This document shows positions 25,667 to 32,963 of a stretch of DNA of 38,611 bases, piece after piece. Origin of the DNA: an uncultured Lewinella sp. GTDB taxonomy: Bacteria; Bacteroidota; Bacteroidia; Chitinophagales; Saprospiraceae. The position numbers and the translations under genes were made by a program. Where the stretch lies: positions 1-38,611 of the forward strand of contig CALMYQ010000075.1 in NCBI GenBank assembly GCA_937873655.1. The letters are read 5' to 3'. The notes under the pieces are model-generated. The model made no database searches. It was not told where the DNA came from and saw nothing but the letters and a program-made list of their open reading frames with translations. Numbering within the stretch: position 1 is the first letter of the stretch; each line of letters opens with the position of its first letter.

Positions 25667-27172
25667 ATGAAAAAAATGCGATCCGTTATCTTTCTGTTAT
25701 CCGCACTCGGTCTGTTGATCTGGAACGGGTGCCGGGACCGGGAAGATGATTTTATCACTGACGGCAGCGTCGAACTCCGGTTTTCCCTGGATACGCTCCG
25801 GTTTGACACCGTATTTACCGAACTCGGCTCCGCAACCCGTTATTTCAAGGTCTACAACCCCAACTCAAGGCCGTTGCGCCTCGACAAGGTCTATTTGAAA
25901 GGCGGCGATCAGTCTCCCTTTCGCCTCAATGTCGACGGCTTGCCGGGCAAATCCGTGGACAATGTCGAGATCTGGGGCGGCGACAGCATCTACGTTTTTG
26001 TGGAAGTGACCGTAGACCCCGACCAGCCACTCTCCGTGAGCCCTTTTGTGATCGAGGACCAGGTGGTGTTGCAATCCGCCGACCGGGAGCAGGAAGTCCG
26101 GCTGGAAGCCTGGGGCCAGAACGCCAATTATTATCCTTCCCGCTACAACAAGGGCGTACCGGTGTTGCTGACCTGCGACAACGGCACCATCCGCTGGGAC
26201 GACCCCAAGCCCTATGTGATCTTCGGCGAGATCTTCATCGACAGCTGCGCGCTGGAAATGGCGGCCGGCACCCGGGTGTACGTCCACGGCGGCATAGCCA
26301 AAAACGATGTTTTCGATGTCTTCAACGACGGCATCATCTATCCCCTCGAAAAGGGCTCCATCCGGTTGCAGGGCGAACCGAACAATCCGGTGATCATTCA
26401 GGGCGACCGCCTGGAGGAGGATTTTCAGGACCAGCCGGGCCAATGGTACGGCATCATTCTGGGCCGCGGCAGCAAAGGCAACCAGATGGATTATGCCGTC
26501 ATCCGGAACAGCCTGGTGGGCATATACGCCGACTCCACCTCAGAGCTCACCGCTTCGCACACGCAGATCTACAATACCAACAGCAACGGCCTGCTGGCTT
26601 TCCACGCCAAGGCCACCATGACCAACTGCCTGTTCTATAACCACGCCAATAACGCTGTCCAGATCCTGCTGGGCGGCGATTACCTGTTCGAACACTGCAC
26701 CATCGCCAGCTACGGGGTCGACGCATCGGCACTGGGCATGAGCAACTACTATTGCTACGACAACAACCCGCTGTCGTGCGAGATCAACAAGACCTACCGG
26801 CTCAATGCGACCTTCCGGAATTGCATCCTGTTCGGCTCCAGCCGCGATGAGCTGGAATTGTCGGATTTCTCAGGGCGGCAAACCCCAGCGCAATTCAACG
26901 TTCAATTTGACCATTGCGTCGTCAAGGTCGACCAACTCCTGACCAGCGCCAACAGCGATTTTCAGGACTTCCTCACCGCCTTGTGCTCGGATTGCATCAA
27001 CGGCAAACGCGAGGATAAACTCTTTCTGGACCCCTCGGAAGACGATTTCCACCTGGATACGCTTTCCATCGCAAAAGATAAAGGCCTCGTGCTGCCCAAT
27101 ATTCCGGACGACCTGGAAGGAAAACCCCGGGACAATATGCCGGATATCGGGTGTTTTGAGCGGAAGGAGTGA
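25667..27172 (+). CDS. Secreted or lipid-anchored protein with beta-helix-like repeats
   Basis: 501 residues. A basic, hydrophobic N-terminus ends in LIWNGC, a possible though non-canonical lipobox with Cys at about residue 22. Residues ~30-140 form an Ig-like beta region (LRFDTVFTELGSATRYFKVY). From about 175 to 370 short turns with N/G and hydrophobic spacing (QMDYAVIRNSLVGIYADS, then HTQIYNTNSNGLLAFHA and TMTNCLFYNHANNAVQ) suggest a right-handed parallel beta-helix, as in adhesins or polysaccharide-acting proteins. No catalytic motif is visible. It ends in a DIGCFERKE-type motif seen at the end of many Bacteroidota choice-of-anchor or beta-helix proteins. Function unknown. Confidence 0.8.
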   Translation: MKKMRSVIFLLSALGLLIWNGCRDREDDFITDGSVELRFSLDTLRFDTVFTELGSATRYFKVYNPNSRPLRLDKVYLKGGDQSPFRLNVDGLPGKSVDNVEIWGGDSIYVFVEVTVDPDQPLSVSPFVIEDQVVLQSADREQEVRLEAWGQNANYYPSRYNKGVPVLLTCDNGTIRWDDPKPYVIFGEIFIDSCALEMAAGTRVYVHGGIAKNDVFDVFNDGIIYPLEKGSIRLQGEPNNPVIIQGDRLEEDFQDQPGQWYGIILGRGSKGNQMDYAVIRNSLVGIYADSTSELTASHTQIYNTNSNGLLAFHAKATMTNCLFYNHANNAVQILLGGDYLFEHCTIASYGVDASALGMSNYYCYDNNPLSCEINKTYRLNATFRNCILFGSSRDELELSDFSGRQTPAQFNVQFDHCVVKVDQLLTSANSDFQDFLTALCSDCINGKREDKLFLDPSEDDFHLDTLSIAKDKGLVLPNIPDDLEGKPRDNMPDIGCFERKE

Positions 27173-27180
27173 ATTGTGAC

Positions 27181-27400
27181 CAGATGCTGGATGCCGGATA
27201 CTGGATACTTGATGCTGGATGCTTGATGCTGGATGCTGGATGCTTGTTTCCGGATGCTGGATGCTGCCCGCCGTCGCCTTAGGGCTATGGCGGACGGAGG
27301 ATGCCCGACGCATGATGATGCCCGACGCATGATGATGTGCGACGCATGATCATGCACGACGCATAATAATGCACGACGCATAATAATGCGTCGCTACAGA
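27181..27400. repeat. Composite intergenic repeat block upstream of coaX
   Basis: GGATGCT/TGATGCT 7-bp words at 27181-27260 are followed by the shared GCTGCCCGCCGTCGCC...GGCGGACGGAGGATGCC module (27260-27304). Next come five tandem 17-bp units beginning CGACGCAT (27306-27390), closed by an inverted GCGTCGCTAC. The order and design match the block at 19529-19804, but the tandem unit sequence differs (CGACGCAT rather than GCGACGTAAAAT). No gene is present. Confidence 0.85.
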
Positions 27401-27412
27401 CAACTGACTCTC

Positions 27413-28180
27413 ATGAGACTAATCGTAGACATCGGAAACTCAAACGTTACCATCGGGCTTTGGAAAGCGCCGGAATGGTTGTACGTCTGGCGCCTTCCCA
27501 CGCGGGCGGATCAGAGCGCCCTGATGTTCTACGAGGTCCAGTTGAGCAATCTGTTCCTGGAGGCACGGCTTCCGGAAGGTGAGATCCGGCAGGTGGTGAT
27601 CAGCAGCGTGGTACCTGATCTGAGAGACACCTGGATTGCCGTTTCCCGGACCCTTACCGGGCTCGAACCCGTACTGATCGGCCCCAGGGTATTCCCGCTT
27701 TTGGGCATGGGCATCCAGAAACCCGATGAGATCGGAACCGACCTGGTGGCCAATGCGTTTGCCGCATTTCAATTGTACCGGAAAGACTGCGTTGTGGTGG
27801 ACTTTGGTACGGCATTGACCTTTACCACCCTCACCGGGGAGGGGGATATCCTGGGCGTGTCCATCGCGCCGGGCCTGAAAACGGCCATCAAATCCCTCTT
27901 CCTCAATACCGCCCAATTGCCGGAAGTGCCGCTGGTGCTGCCCGCTTCCGCCGTGGGGAAGGACACCGTACACGCGATCCAGAGCGGGATACTCATCGGG
28001 TATGTCGGCCTGGTAAAACATATGCTTGAGGTGATCCGGGCCGAACTGGGCGGGCACTACATCGCCGTGGCGACCGGTGGACTGTCCTCTATCCTTCATC
28101 CGCTGGAAGGCATGTTTGAGGTGATCGATCCCAACCTGACGCTGACGGGGTTGCGGTTGATCGGGGAGAAAATATTTTAA
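27413..28180 (+). CDS. coaX: Type III pantothenate kinase
   Basis: 255 residues. It phosphorylates pantothenate with ATP in the first step of CoA synthesis. The start MRLIVDIGNSNVTIGLW contains the N-terminal phosphate motif, GTDLVANAFAA is the catalytic-Asp segment, VVVDFGTALTFTTL is the second phosphate motif and ATGGLSS the third. The ATG at 27413 is used because the in-frame upstream ATG (27386) lies inside the 17-bp repeat array. Monovalent-cation-dependent ASKHA fold; cytoplasmic dimer. The next gene downstream is the toxin of a TA pair, which looks inserted between coaX and msrC. Confidence 0.95.
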   Translation: MRLIVDIGNSNVTIGLWKAPEWLYVWRLPTRADQSALMFYEVQLSNLFLEARLPEGEIRQVVISSVVPDLRDTWIAVSRTLTGLEPVLIGPRVFPLLGMGIQKPDEIGTDLVANAFAAFQLYRKDCVVVDFGTALTFTTLTGEGDILGVSIAPGLKTAIKSLFLNTAQLPEVPLVLPASAVGKDTVHAIQSGILIGYVGLVKHMLEVIRAELGGHYIAVATGGLSSILHPLEGMFEVIDPNLTLTGLRLIGEKIF

Positions 28181-28246
28181 TTAAAAAGTTGAATTTTTTT
28201 AAAAAAACGCATAATTTGCAACTTTATAGTTGGAAAATGCGTTCTC

Positions 28247-28594
28247 GTGATAACAAAAGATGAAGTTGAAATTTACCTCAGGGATCTGTCAACAAAGATC
28301 GATATATGGGGATTGTTATTCAGAAGCGACAGGGATAAGAATCTTCAAACCTTATTAGATCTGGAATTATCGCCAAATGCCGTAAAGGAAATTATCAAAG
28401 CACTTAATGCAGCCGATTATGTCGAAGGCCCGAAGAAAGACACCCTCAACGATGGTCCTGATTTGTGGGTTTTCGGCAAATTGATCAAAAGGAAGGAAAT
28501 TTATATCAAAGTGACAATCGGCTTTTTAAATGCTCAGGCAGTTTGCATCTCTTTTCATACGGCAGAATTCCCCTTGCATTTTCCCTTTAAATAA
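28247..28594 (+). CDS. MqsR-like toxin of a type II toxin-antitoxin system
   Basis: 115 residues with a GTG start. The C-terminal half follows the MqsR pattern: a helix LELSPNAVKEIIKALNAADY, then DLWVFGKLIKRKEIYIKVTI and AVCISFH, matching the LGLDF...IIGL...DFY and VYLKI...IVSF blocks of E. coli MqsR, an mRNA interferase. The N-terminal helix (VEIYLRDLSTKIDIWGLLF) differs from MqsR. The partner gene follows after 8 bases, in the toxin-first order of mqsRA. This gene and the next are visibly richer in A/T than coaX and msrC, consistent with horizontal acquisition. A TTG at 28189 and a TAATTTG at 28212 may form its promoter. Confidence 0.72.
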   Translation: MITKDEVEIYLRDLSTKIDIWGLLFRSDRDKNLQTLLDLELSPNAVKEIIKALNAADYVEGPKKDTLNDGPDLWVFGKLIKRKEIYIKVTIGFLNAQAVCISFHTAEFPLHFPFK

Positions 28595-28602
28595 TACTCA
28601 AA

Positions 28603-29604
28603 ATGAACAGTCCATATACAGGTAAACCGATGCAGATTGTACATGAGGAGCGGGTTCTGAAATTCAGGAAAGAAGAATTTACAATTATCAAACATTTTTT
28701 CTTGTGTCCTGATTCAGATGCCGAATTTGAGACTGAAGAACAACTTAATCTTAACCTCGACCAGGTTTATAATCAATACAGGGTTAAACATCAGCTTCCA
28801 TTTCCTGAAGACATTATCCGGGTTCGGGAGCAGTACGAGCTTTCATCCGCTAAAATGTCGGAAGTTTTGGGTTTCGGTGTCAATACCTACCGGTTGTATG
28901 AGCAAGGAGAAATTCCCAATTTATCCAATGCCCGCCTGATCCAACTGGCGGAGGATCCTCTGGAATTTGAAAAACTGGTTAACCTTTGCGACCAATTACC
29001 GGAAAAAGATAAAGCCAAGATCCGTAAGCGAATAAAATTGCTTATTTTTTCCAGAGATGAGTCTGTTTTCGAAGGACTGACAAGTTATCTCTTTGGCAAG
29101 GATTTGTTCCCCAGCATTTACAGAGGTTATCGCAGGCCAAATTTGGTCAGGTTTAATCATATGCTTGCCTTTCTGGTCAAAGAGGTACGGCCCTTCAAAG
29201 TAAAGATGTGCAAATTATTGTTTTATGCCGATTTCTTTCATTTCAAGAAAACAGGGAGATCAATTTCCGGAGCTTCATACATTGCCATCAATATGGGGCC
29301 CGTGCCCAATAATTTTGATGGGCTGTTTAATGAGGCCAGACGAGAAGGATTCCTTCAGATTGCCTATAAAGATTTTCCTAACGGCGGAATAGGCGAGCAG
29401 TTTTTGCCTGGAACGAAAGCTATGGATGAAAGCATTTTTAGCGAACCGGAAAAGACCACGTTGCGGGAAATAGCAGCCAGGTTCAAAAAAACCGGAACCG
29501 ATGAAATGATAAATATGAGCCATGAAGAGGATGCCTGGAAAAAAGCACAGGCCAACAACGAATTGATCAGCTACCGCTTTGCCTTTGACCTGAAACATAT
29601 TTAA
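28603..29604 (+). CDS. Antitoxin: degenerate MqsA-like zinc region, HTH and Panacea (DUF4065/SocA) domain
   Basis: 333 residues. Residues 1-60 align in layout with the MqsA zinc ribbon, but most metal Cys are lost (SPYTGKPM in place of CPxC, FLCPDSD in place of CxxC). Residues ~65-125 are the MqsA-type XRE helix-turn-helix (VREQYELSSAKMSEVLGFGV, then NTYRLYEQGEIPNLSNARLI). Residues ~180-320 are a Panacea/SocA domain (NHMLAFLVKEVRPFKVKMCK, then LLFYADFFHFKKTGRSISGA and GPVPNNFDGLF). Panacea domains are known as promiscuous antitoxin modules; here one is added to the natural antitoxin class for an MqsR toxin. It likely neutralises the toxin and represses the operon through the HTH (inference). 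Confidence 0.82.
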   Translation: MNSPYTGKPMQIVHEERVLKFRKEEFTIIKHFFLCPDSDAEFETEEQLNLNLDQVYNQYRVKHQLPFPEDIIRVREQYELSSAKMSEVLGFGVNTYRLYEQGEIPNLSNARLIQLAEDPLEFEKLVNLCDQLPEKDKAKIRKRIKLLIFSRDESVFEGLTSYLFGKDLFPSIYRGYRRPNLVRFNHMLAFLVKEVRPFKVKMCKLLFYADFFHFKKTGRSISGASYIAINMGPVPNNFDGLFNEARREGFLQIAYKDFPNGGIGEQFLPGTKAMDESIFSEPEKTTLREIAARFKKTGTDEMINMSHEEDAWKKAQANNELISYRFAFDLKHI

Positions 29605-29615
29605 AAGCAACCTGT

Positions 29616-30170
29616 ATGTCCGCTTCAGCCGAAATGCCCTACTTCATCAAACCGTCGCGCAACCTGACCGCGGCGGAAAAACGCCTCGCCTACGAAGACG
29701 CCCTCAGCGCCATTAACGCCAACCTGGCGGGAGAGACCCAGATGATCCTGAAAATGGCAACCATCAACTGCCTGCTCAAAACCCACCTGCCATACTATTA
29801 CTGGGCCGGGTTCTATATCGTTCACAGCGGAAAGCTCATTGTCGGGCCGTACCAGGGTACGCTGGGCTGCCTGGATATCCGCTTCGACCGGGGCGTATGC
29901 GGCAAAGCGGCCCGGGAAGAAGCCTCCCAGATCGTCCCGGACACCCACGCCCTGGTGCAAGGCGCCGAACATATCGCCTGCGATCCCAACTCCCGGTCGG
30001 AGATCGTCGTACCCGTCTTTGATCCGGCAGGCCGGTTGATCGCCGTTTTCGATGTGGACAGCACGGAAAAGGATTCTTTCGATAAAATTGATCAACTTTA
30101 CCTCGAAAAACTGCTGACCAGTCATTTCCGGGAATCGGAACTTACCTACGGTTACGATTTTGCCCGGTAA
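29616..30170 (+). CDS. msrC: Free methionine-R-sulfoxide reductase (GAF domain)
   Basis: 184 residues. It reduces free methionine-(R)-sulfoxide in the cytoplasm. The three Cys of the family are kept: LGCLDIRF, RGVCGKAA and EHIACDPNSRSEIVVP, equivalent to the catalytic and resolving Cys of fRMsr. The GAF core reads YYYWAGFYIVHSGKLIVGP. It begins 11 bases after the antitoxin stop, so it may be read through from the TA operon. Confidence 0.9.
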   Translation: MSASAEMPYFIKPSRNLTAAEKRLAYEDALSAINANLAGETQMILKMATINCLLKTHLPYYYWAGFYIVHSGKLIVGPYQGTLGCLDIRFDRGVCGKAAREEASQIVPDTHALVQGAEHIACDPNSRSEIVVPVFDPAGRLIAVFDVDSTEKDSFDKIDQLYLEKLLTSHFRESELTYGYDFAR

Positions 30171-30212
30171 ATTGCCCGGTCTGCGGCCATCACAACACCA
30201 ATTTTCGCATTT

Positions 30213-30800
30213 ATGTGGATCAGATTGTCGATCATACTCATTGCCACCGTGGTGTTCATCAACGGTTGCAACAGCATTTTTTCCAGGTACCTGGGAACCC
30301 ACCGTTTGCATACCGACACCATCGATGAAGTGAAGGCCAGAGGCGTCGGCGCCGCTGACTTTGTAGCGGTCACCGGCGGCGTCGCAACCGGCGACTTTGC
30401 TGTCGGCCCGCTCAAAAATGAAAAAGACCGCGCCGTCATCCTTTATCCCATTGTTTCGCCCGGCGAACTGGAAGAACTGAAAGCCGGCCGGCAGGTAAAA
30501 CCCGCTGTGATCGCCTGGGAAAAAAGACCGGTAGGGGAGGACCCCCTCAAATCGGGCTACCAGGCGCCGAAAGGACCGCTCGACATCAAAGGGCTGGTGC
30601 GCAAACCGCTCAAACGCCAGAACAAAGCCGCCGAATTGCCGGCCGTACAGTACCTCAACCCTGAGGAGGCCGTTTATGTGGAGGTCAATAAGGAGCCGAT
30701 CGCCTGGTATTGGAACCTGGGTATGATGATAGTGGCTTCGATCCTATTGTATTTTGCCGGCAGAAAACTATTTTTGGCGGGTCAAAACCAAGAAAAATGA
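30213..30800 (+). CDS. Membrane-anchored protein of unknown function, coupled to tpiA
   Basis: 195 residues. N-terminal hydrophobic segment with a possible lipobox (VVFINGC). A periplasmic-type middle follows ([20 protein letters not shown] is a striking small-residue stretch), then a C-terminal helix ([18 protein letters not shown]) and a short basic tail. Not recognised. Its stop overlaps the tpiA start by ATGA, so the two are translationally coupled. It could be a lipoprotein or a two-helix membrane protein. Confidence 0.75.
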   Translation: MWIRLSIILIATVVFINGCNSIFSRYLGTHRLHTDTIDEVKARGVGAADFVAVTGGVATGDFAVGPLKNEKDRAVILYPIVSPGELEELKAGRQVKPAVIAWEKRPVGEDPLKSGYQAPKGPLDIKGLVRKPLKRQNKAAELPAVQYLNPEEAVYVEVNKEPIAWYWNLGMMIVASILLYFAGRKLFLAGQNQEK

Positions 30801-31558
30801 ACAGAACACGCATTGTAGCCGGTAACTGGAAGATGAATAAAAGCTATGAGGAAGGGCGCGACCTGGCCAAAGCCATTGCCGAAAACCTGCAACCCTCAGA
30901 GACCGTCGTCGTTTTGGCGCCGCCCTTTATCCACCTCAGAGGGGTGGCCGCTATTGCCGAAGGCGTCTCCAATCTGCATGTTGCCGCTCAAAACTGCCAT
31001 CAGGAAAACTCAGGCGCCTATACGGGTGAGATCTCAGCGCCGATGGTCCGGTCTACGGGGGCAGAATACGTCATCCTGGGGCATTCCGAACGCCGTCAGT
31101 ATTTCGGTGAGGACGGTCCGTTATTGGCCGATAAGGTGAAAGCCGCTCTCGCTGCCGGCCTGAAGCCCATTTTCTGCTGCGGCGAACCCCTGGAGATCCG
31201 CGAAGCCGGCGCCCATGTAGCACTGGTGGTCGAACAACTGGAAGCCTCCGTTTTTGACCTGTCGCCCGAAGATTTTGCCAAAGTGGTCATCGCTTACGAA
31301 CCCGTTTGGGCGATCGGCACCGGCAGGACCGCCAGCCCGGAACAGGCGCAGGATATGCACAAGGAAATACGGGACGCCATCGCCAAAAAATACGGCCGGG
31401 ACCTGGCGCAACAAACCTCCATCCTCTACGGCGGCAGCTGCAAGGCGAGCAACGCACCCGAATTGTTTAGCCAACCCGATGTGGACGGCGGGCTCATCGG
31501 CGGCGCTTCCCTTGACACTAAGGAGTTTATGGCCATTATCGGCAGCTTTCCGGCGTGA
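30797..31558 (+). CDS. tpiA: Triosephosphate isomerase
   Basis: 253 residues. Interconverts dihydroxyacetone phosphate and glyceraldehyde-3-phosphate. [12 protein letters not shown] carries the catalytic Asn-Lys, [11 protein letters not shown] the electrophilic His, and [11 protein letters not shown] the catalytic Glu with the flexible loop. [15 protein letters not shown] and GGLIGGASL form the phosphate-binding end. The start at 30797 is set by alignment to the family and by the 4-base overlap with the upstream gene; the longer in-frame start at 30710 reads only the neighbour's sequence out of frame. Confidence 0.97.
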   Translation: MNRTRIVAGNWKMNKSYEEGRDLAKAIAENLQPSETVVVLAPPFIHLRGVAAIAEGVSNLHVAAQNCHQENSGAYTGEISAPMVRSTGAEYVILGHSERRQYFGEDGPLLADKVKAALAAGLKPIFCCGEPLEIREAGAHVALVVEQLEASVFDLSPEDFAKVVIAYEPVWAIGTGRTASPEQAQDMHKEIRDAIAKKYGRDLAQQTSILYGGSCKASNAPELFSQPDVDGGLIGGASLDTKEFMAIIGSFPA

Positions 31559-31601
31559 TTTTGCCGCTTGTCACTTTTTTGAATAAAATTTAGGCAATTT
31601 G

Positions 31602-31633
31602 TTGATACCGAAACTGCATTTTTTATACATTTG
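31602..31633 (+). promoter_or_regulatory. Promoter with -33 TTG and -7 TACATTTG
   Basis: TTG at 31602-31604 and an exact TACATTTG at 31626-31633, separated by 21 bases. It lies 70 bases upstream of the S24-type regulator, leaving a leader of about 64 bases. Confidence 0.65.
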
Positions 31634-31702
31634 CTGAATAGCGACAGAGAACTGCTTTTGCGGAGCTAGATTATTTTTCCACCTTATTAACTAACCTTTT
31701 CG

Positions 31703-32542
31703 ATGAACAGCGTTGTCACCCAGCGATTTATCAAATGCCACGATAAATTGAGGGAAGAAAACCGGGTTCGCTCCAGTCGCGCATTCGCAGTTTCCCTGGA
31801 TTATCTGCCGCAAAGTTTGAGTGAGATCATCAAAGGAAGGCGGGATGTCACCATTGAGCTGATCCGCAAAGCGGTCGAGTTCTACAAGATCAATCCCGCC
31901 TACCTTTTTACCGGCGAAGGGCCCATGTTCATGACCGATGAGGACCAGAAAAACCTCCGGGTACTCACCATCGTAACCAACGCCCAGAACGACGAACGCA
32001 TCGTTCATGTGCCCATCCCCGCCCAGACCGGCTACGCCGTAGAGTGGACCAATCCCAACTTCATCAAAGACCTGCCCACGTTTTCGCTTCCCGAATACAA
32101 ATACAAGGTCGGCACCCACCGCTCATTCGATGTATCCGGCGACGCCATGGAACCCACCCTCCAGGAAGGCGACAAAGTGGTGTGCAGCTACCTGGAACCG
32201 GCCCTCTGGGATTCCGCCCTGAAGGATAATCACGTCTATGTCGTGGTCACTAAAGCCGATGTGATGGTGCGGCGCGTGCTCAACCGGCTCCGGGATCACA
32301 AAGTGCTCGAACTGCTCTCCGACAACAACTTTTATCAACCCTTCCGCGTTTCCATAAGCGATGTCAGGGAGGTCTGGTATGTCAGGTCCAAAATCAGCGC
32401 CTTCATGCCTTCCCCCGACAGCCCTTCCAGGAAATTGCCGCTCGATTTGCTGGAGATCAAAAGCGGGCTTGAACGGCAAAGTCACCTGATCCAAAAGCTG
32501 ACCGATTCCCTGGATAATTTCCAAAACAACGACCGGAAATGA
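31703..32542 (+). CDS. LexA/S24-like transcriptional regulator without the catalytic dyad
   Basis: 279 residues. N-terminal helix-turn-helix (YLPQSLSEIIKGRRDVTIEL, then IRKAVEFYKINPAYLFTGEG). The C-terminal S24 fold spans about 135-235. The nucleophile position in the usual SGDSMEPT motif is Ala148 (SGDAMEPTLQEGDKV), and the usual Lys of VKR is Arg190 (MVRRVL), so self-cleavage is not expected. The last ~35 residues are a coiled-coil-like tail (LLEIKSGLERQSHLIQKLTD). It probably acts as a repressor or sensor with a non-cleavable dimerisation domain. It overlaps the next small gene by ATGA. It has its own promoter (31602-31633). Confidence 0.85.
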   Translation: MNSVVTQRFIKCHDKLREENRVRSSRAFAVSLDYLPQSLSEIIKGRRDVTIELIRKAVEFYKINPAYLFTGEGPMFMTDEDQKNLRVLTIVTNAQNDERIVHVPIPAQTGYAVEWTNPNFIKDLPTFSLPEYKYKVGTHRSFDVSGDAMEPTLQEGDKVVCSYLEPALWDSALKDNHVYVVVTKADVMVRRVLNRLRDHKVLELLSDNNFYQPFRVSISDVREVWYVRSKISAFMPSPDSPSRKLPLDLLEIKSGLERQSHLIQKLTDSLDNFQNNDRK

Positions 32543-32766
32543 GCAAAAAAAGGATAAAAATCGAAGGTAAGGTAGTTTATATGCCGCTTGAAACCGGATT
32601 CTGGGGAATCGAAAGCCCCCAGGGAAACCAATGGCGCCCCGTGAATATGCCCGAACAATTGAAGATAGAAGGCAAAGAAGTACACCTCGAAGCCGAAGAG
32701 GTCAAAGAAGAATTCTCCCTGTTCATGTGGGGCACGCCGGTCAAGATCACCTCTTTCCATACCTGA
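32539..32766 (+). CDS. Small beta-rich protein coupled to the S24-like regulator
   Basis: 75 residues. Start overlaps the regulator stop (ATGA). The pattern IEGKVVYMPLETGFWGIESP, then WRPVNMPEQLKIEGKEVHLE and FMWGTPVKI suggests a single OB-like or small beta-barrel domain, known from scattered bacterial hypothetical proteins. No catalytic motif. The tight coupling suggests co-regulation; a link to the regulator's target is not visible. Confidence 0.72.
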   Translation: MSKKRIKIEGKVVYMPLETGFWGIESPQGNQWRPVNMPEQLKIEGKEVHLEAEEVKEEFSLFMWGTPVKITSFHT

Positions 32767-32810
32767 AACGCATCAGCATTGATCTTCCGTTAAAGTCCGG
32801 AAATGCGGAA

Positions 32811-32832
32811 TATTTAGACGTTTGTCTAAATA
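32811..32832. promoter_or_regulatory. Perfect 9-bp palindrome, probable operator
   Basis: TATTTAGAC, a 4-base spacer GTTT, then GTCTAAATA. It ends 13 bases before the -33 box of the alpha/beta hydrolase promoter, about 50-72 bases upstream of its expected start site. There is no T run, so it is not a terminator. The symmetry fits a dimeric repressor or activator site (TetR-like spacing, inference). Confidence 0.6.
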
Positions 32833-32845
32833 CTTGCCGGTTTCC

Positions 32846-32876
32846 TTGACTATCCCTGCTTCCCGCATTAAATTTG
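32846..32876 (+). promoter_or_regulatory. Promoter with -33 TTG and -7 TAAATTTG
   Basis: TTG at 32846-32848 and an exact TAAATTTG at 32869-32876, with a 20-base spacer. Drives the alpha/beta hydrolase gene. Confidence 0.68.
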
Positions 32877-32963
32877 TAGGAGCTTGTCCGGCCAACTCCG
32901 GATAAGTTCAATATTACCTGAACTCCCCTTGGTCGTCAGATGCGAGGGATTAAAAGATCAGCC

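Noticed and set aside
26870..27381. Minus-strand open frames rich in SSIRHPAS-type repeats
   Set aside because: They are translations of the GGATGCT repeats and the antisense of the beta-helix-like gene, with no family similarity.
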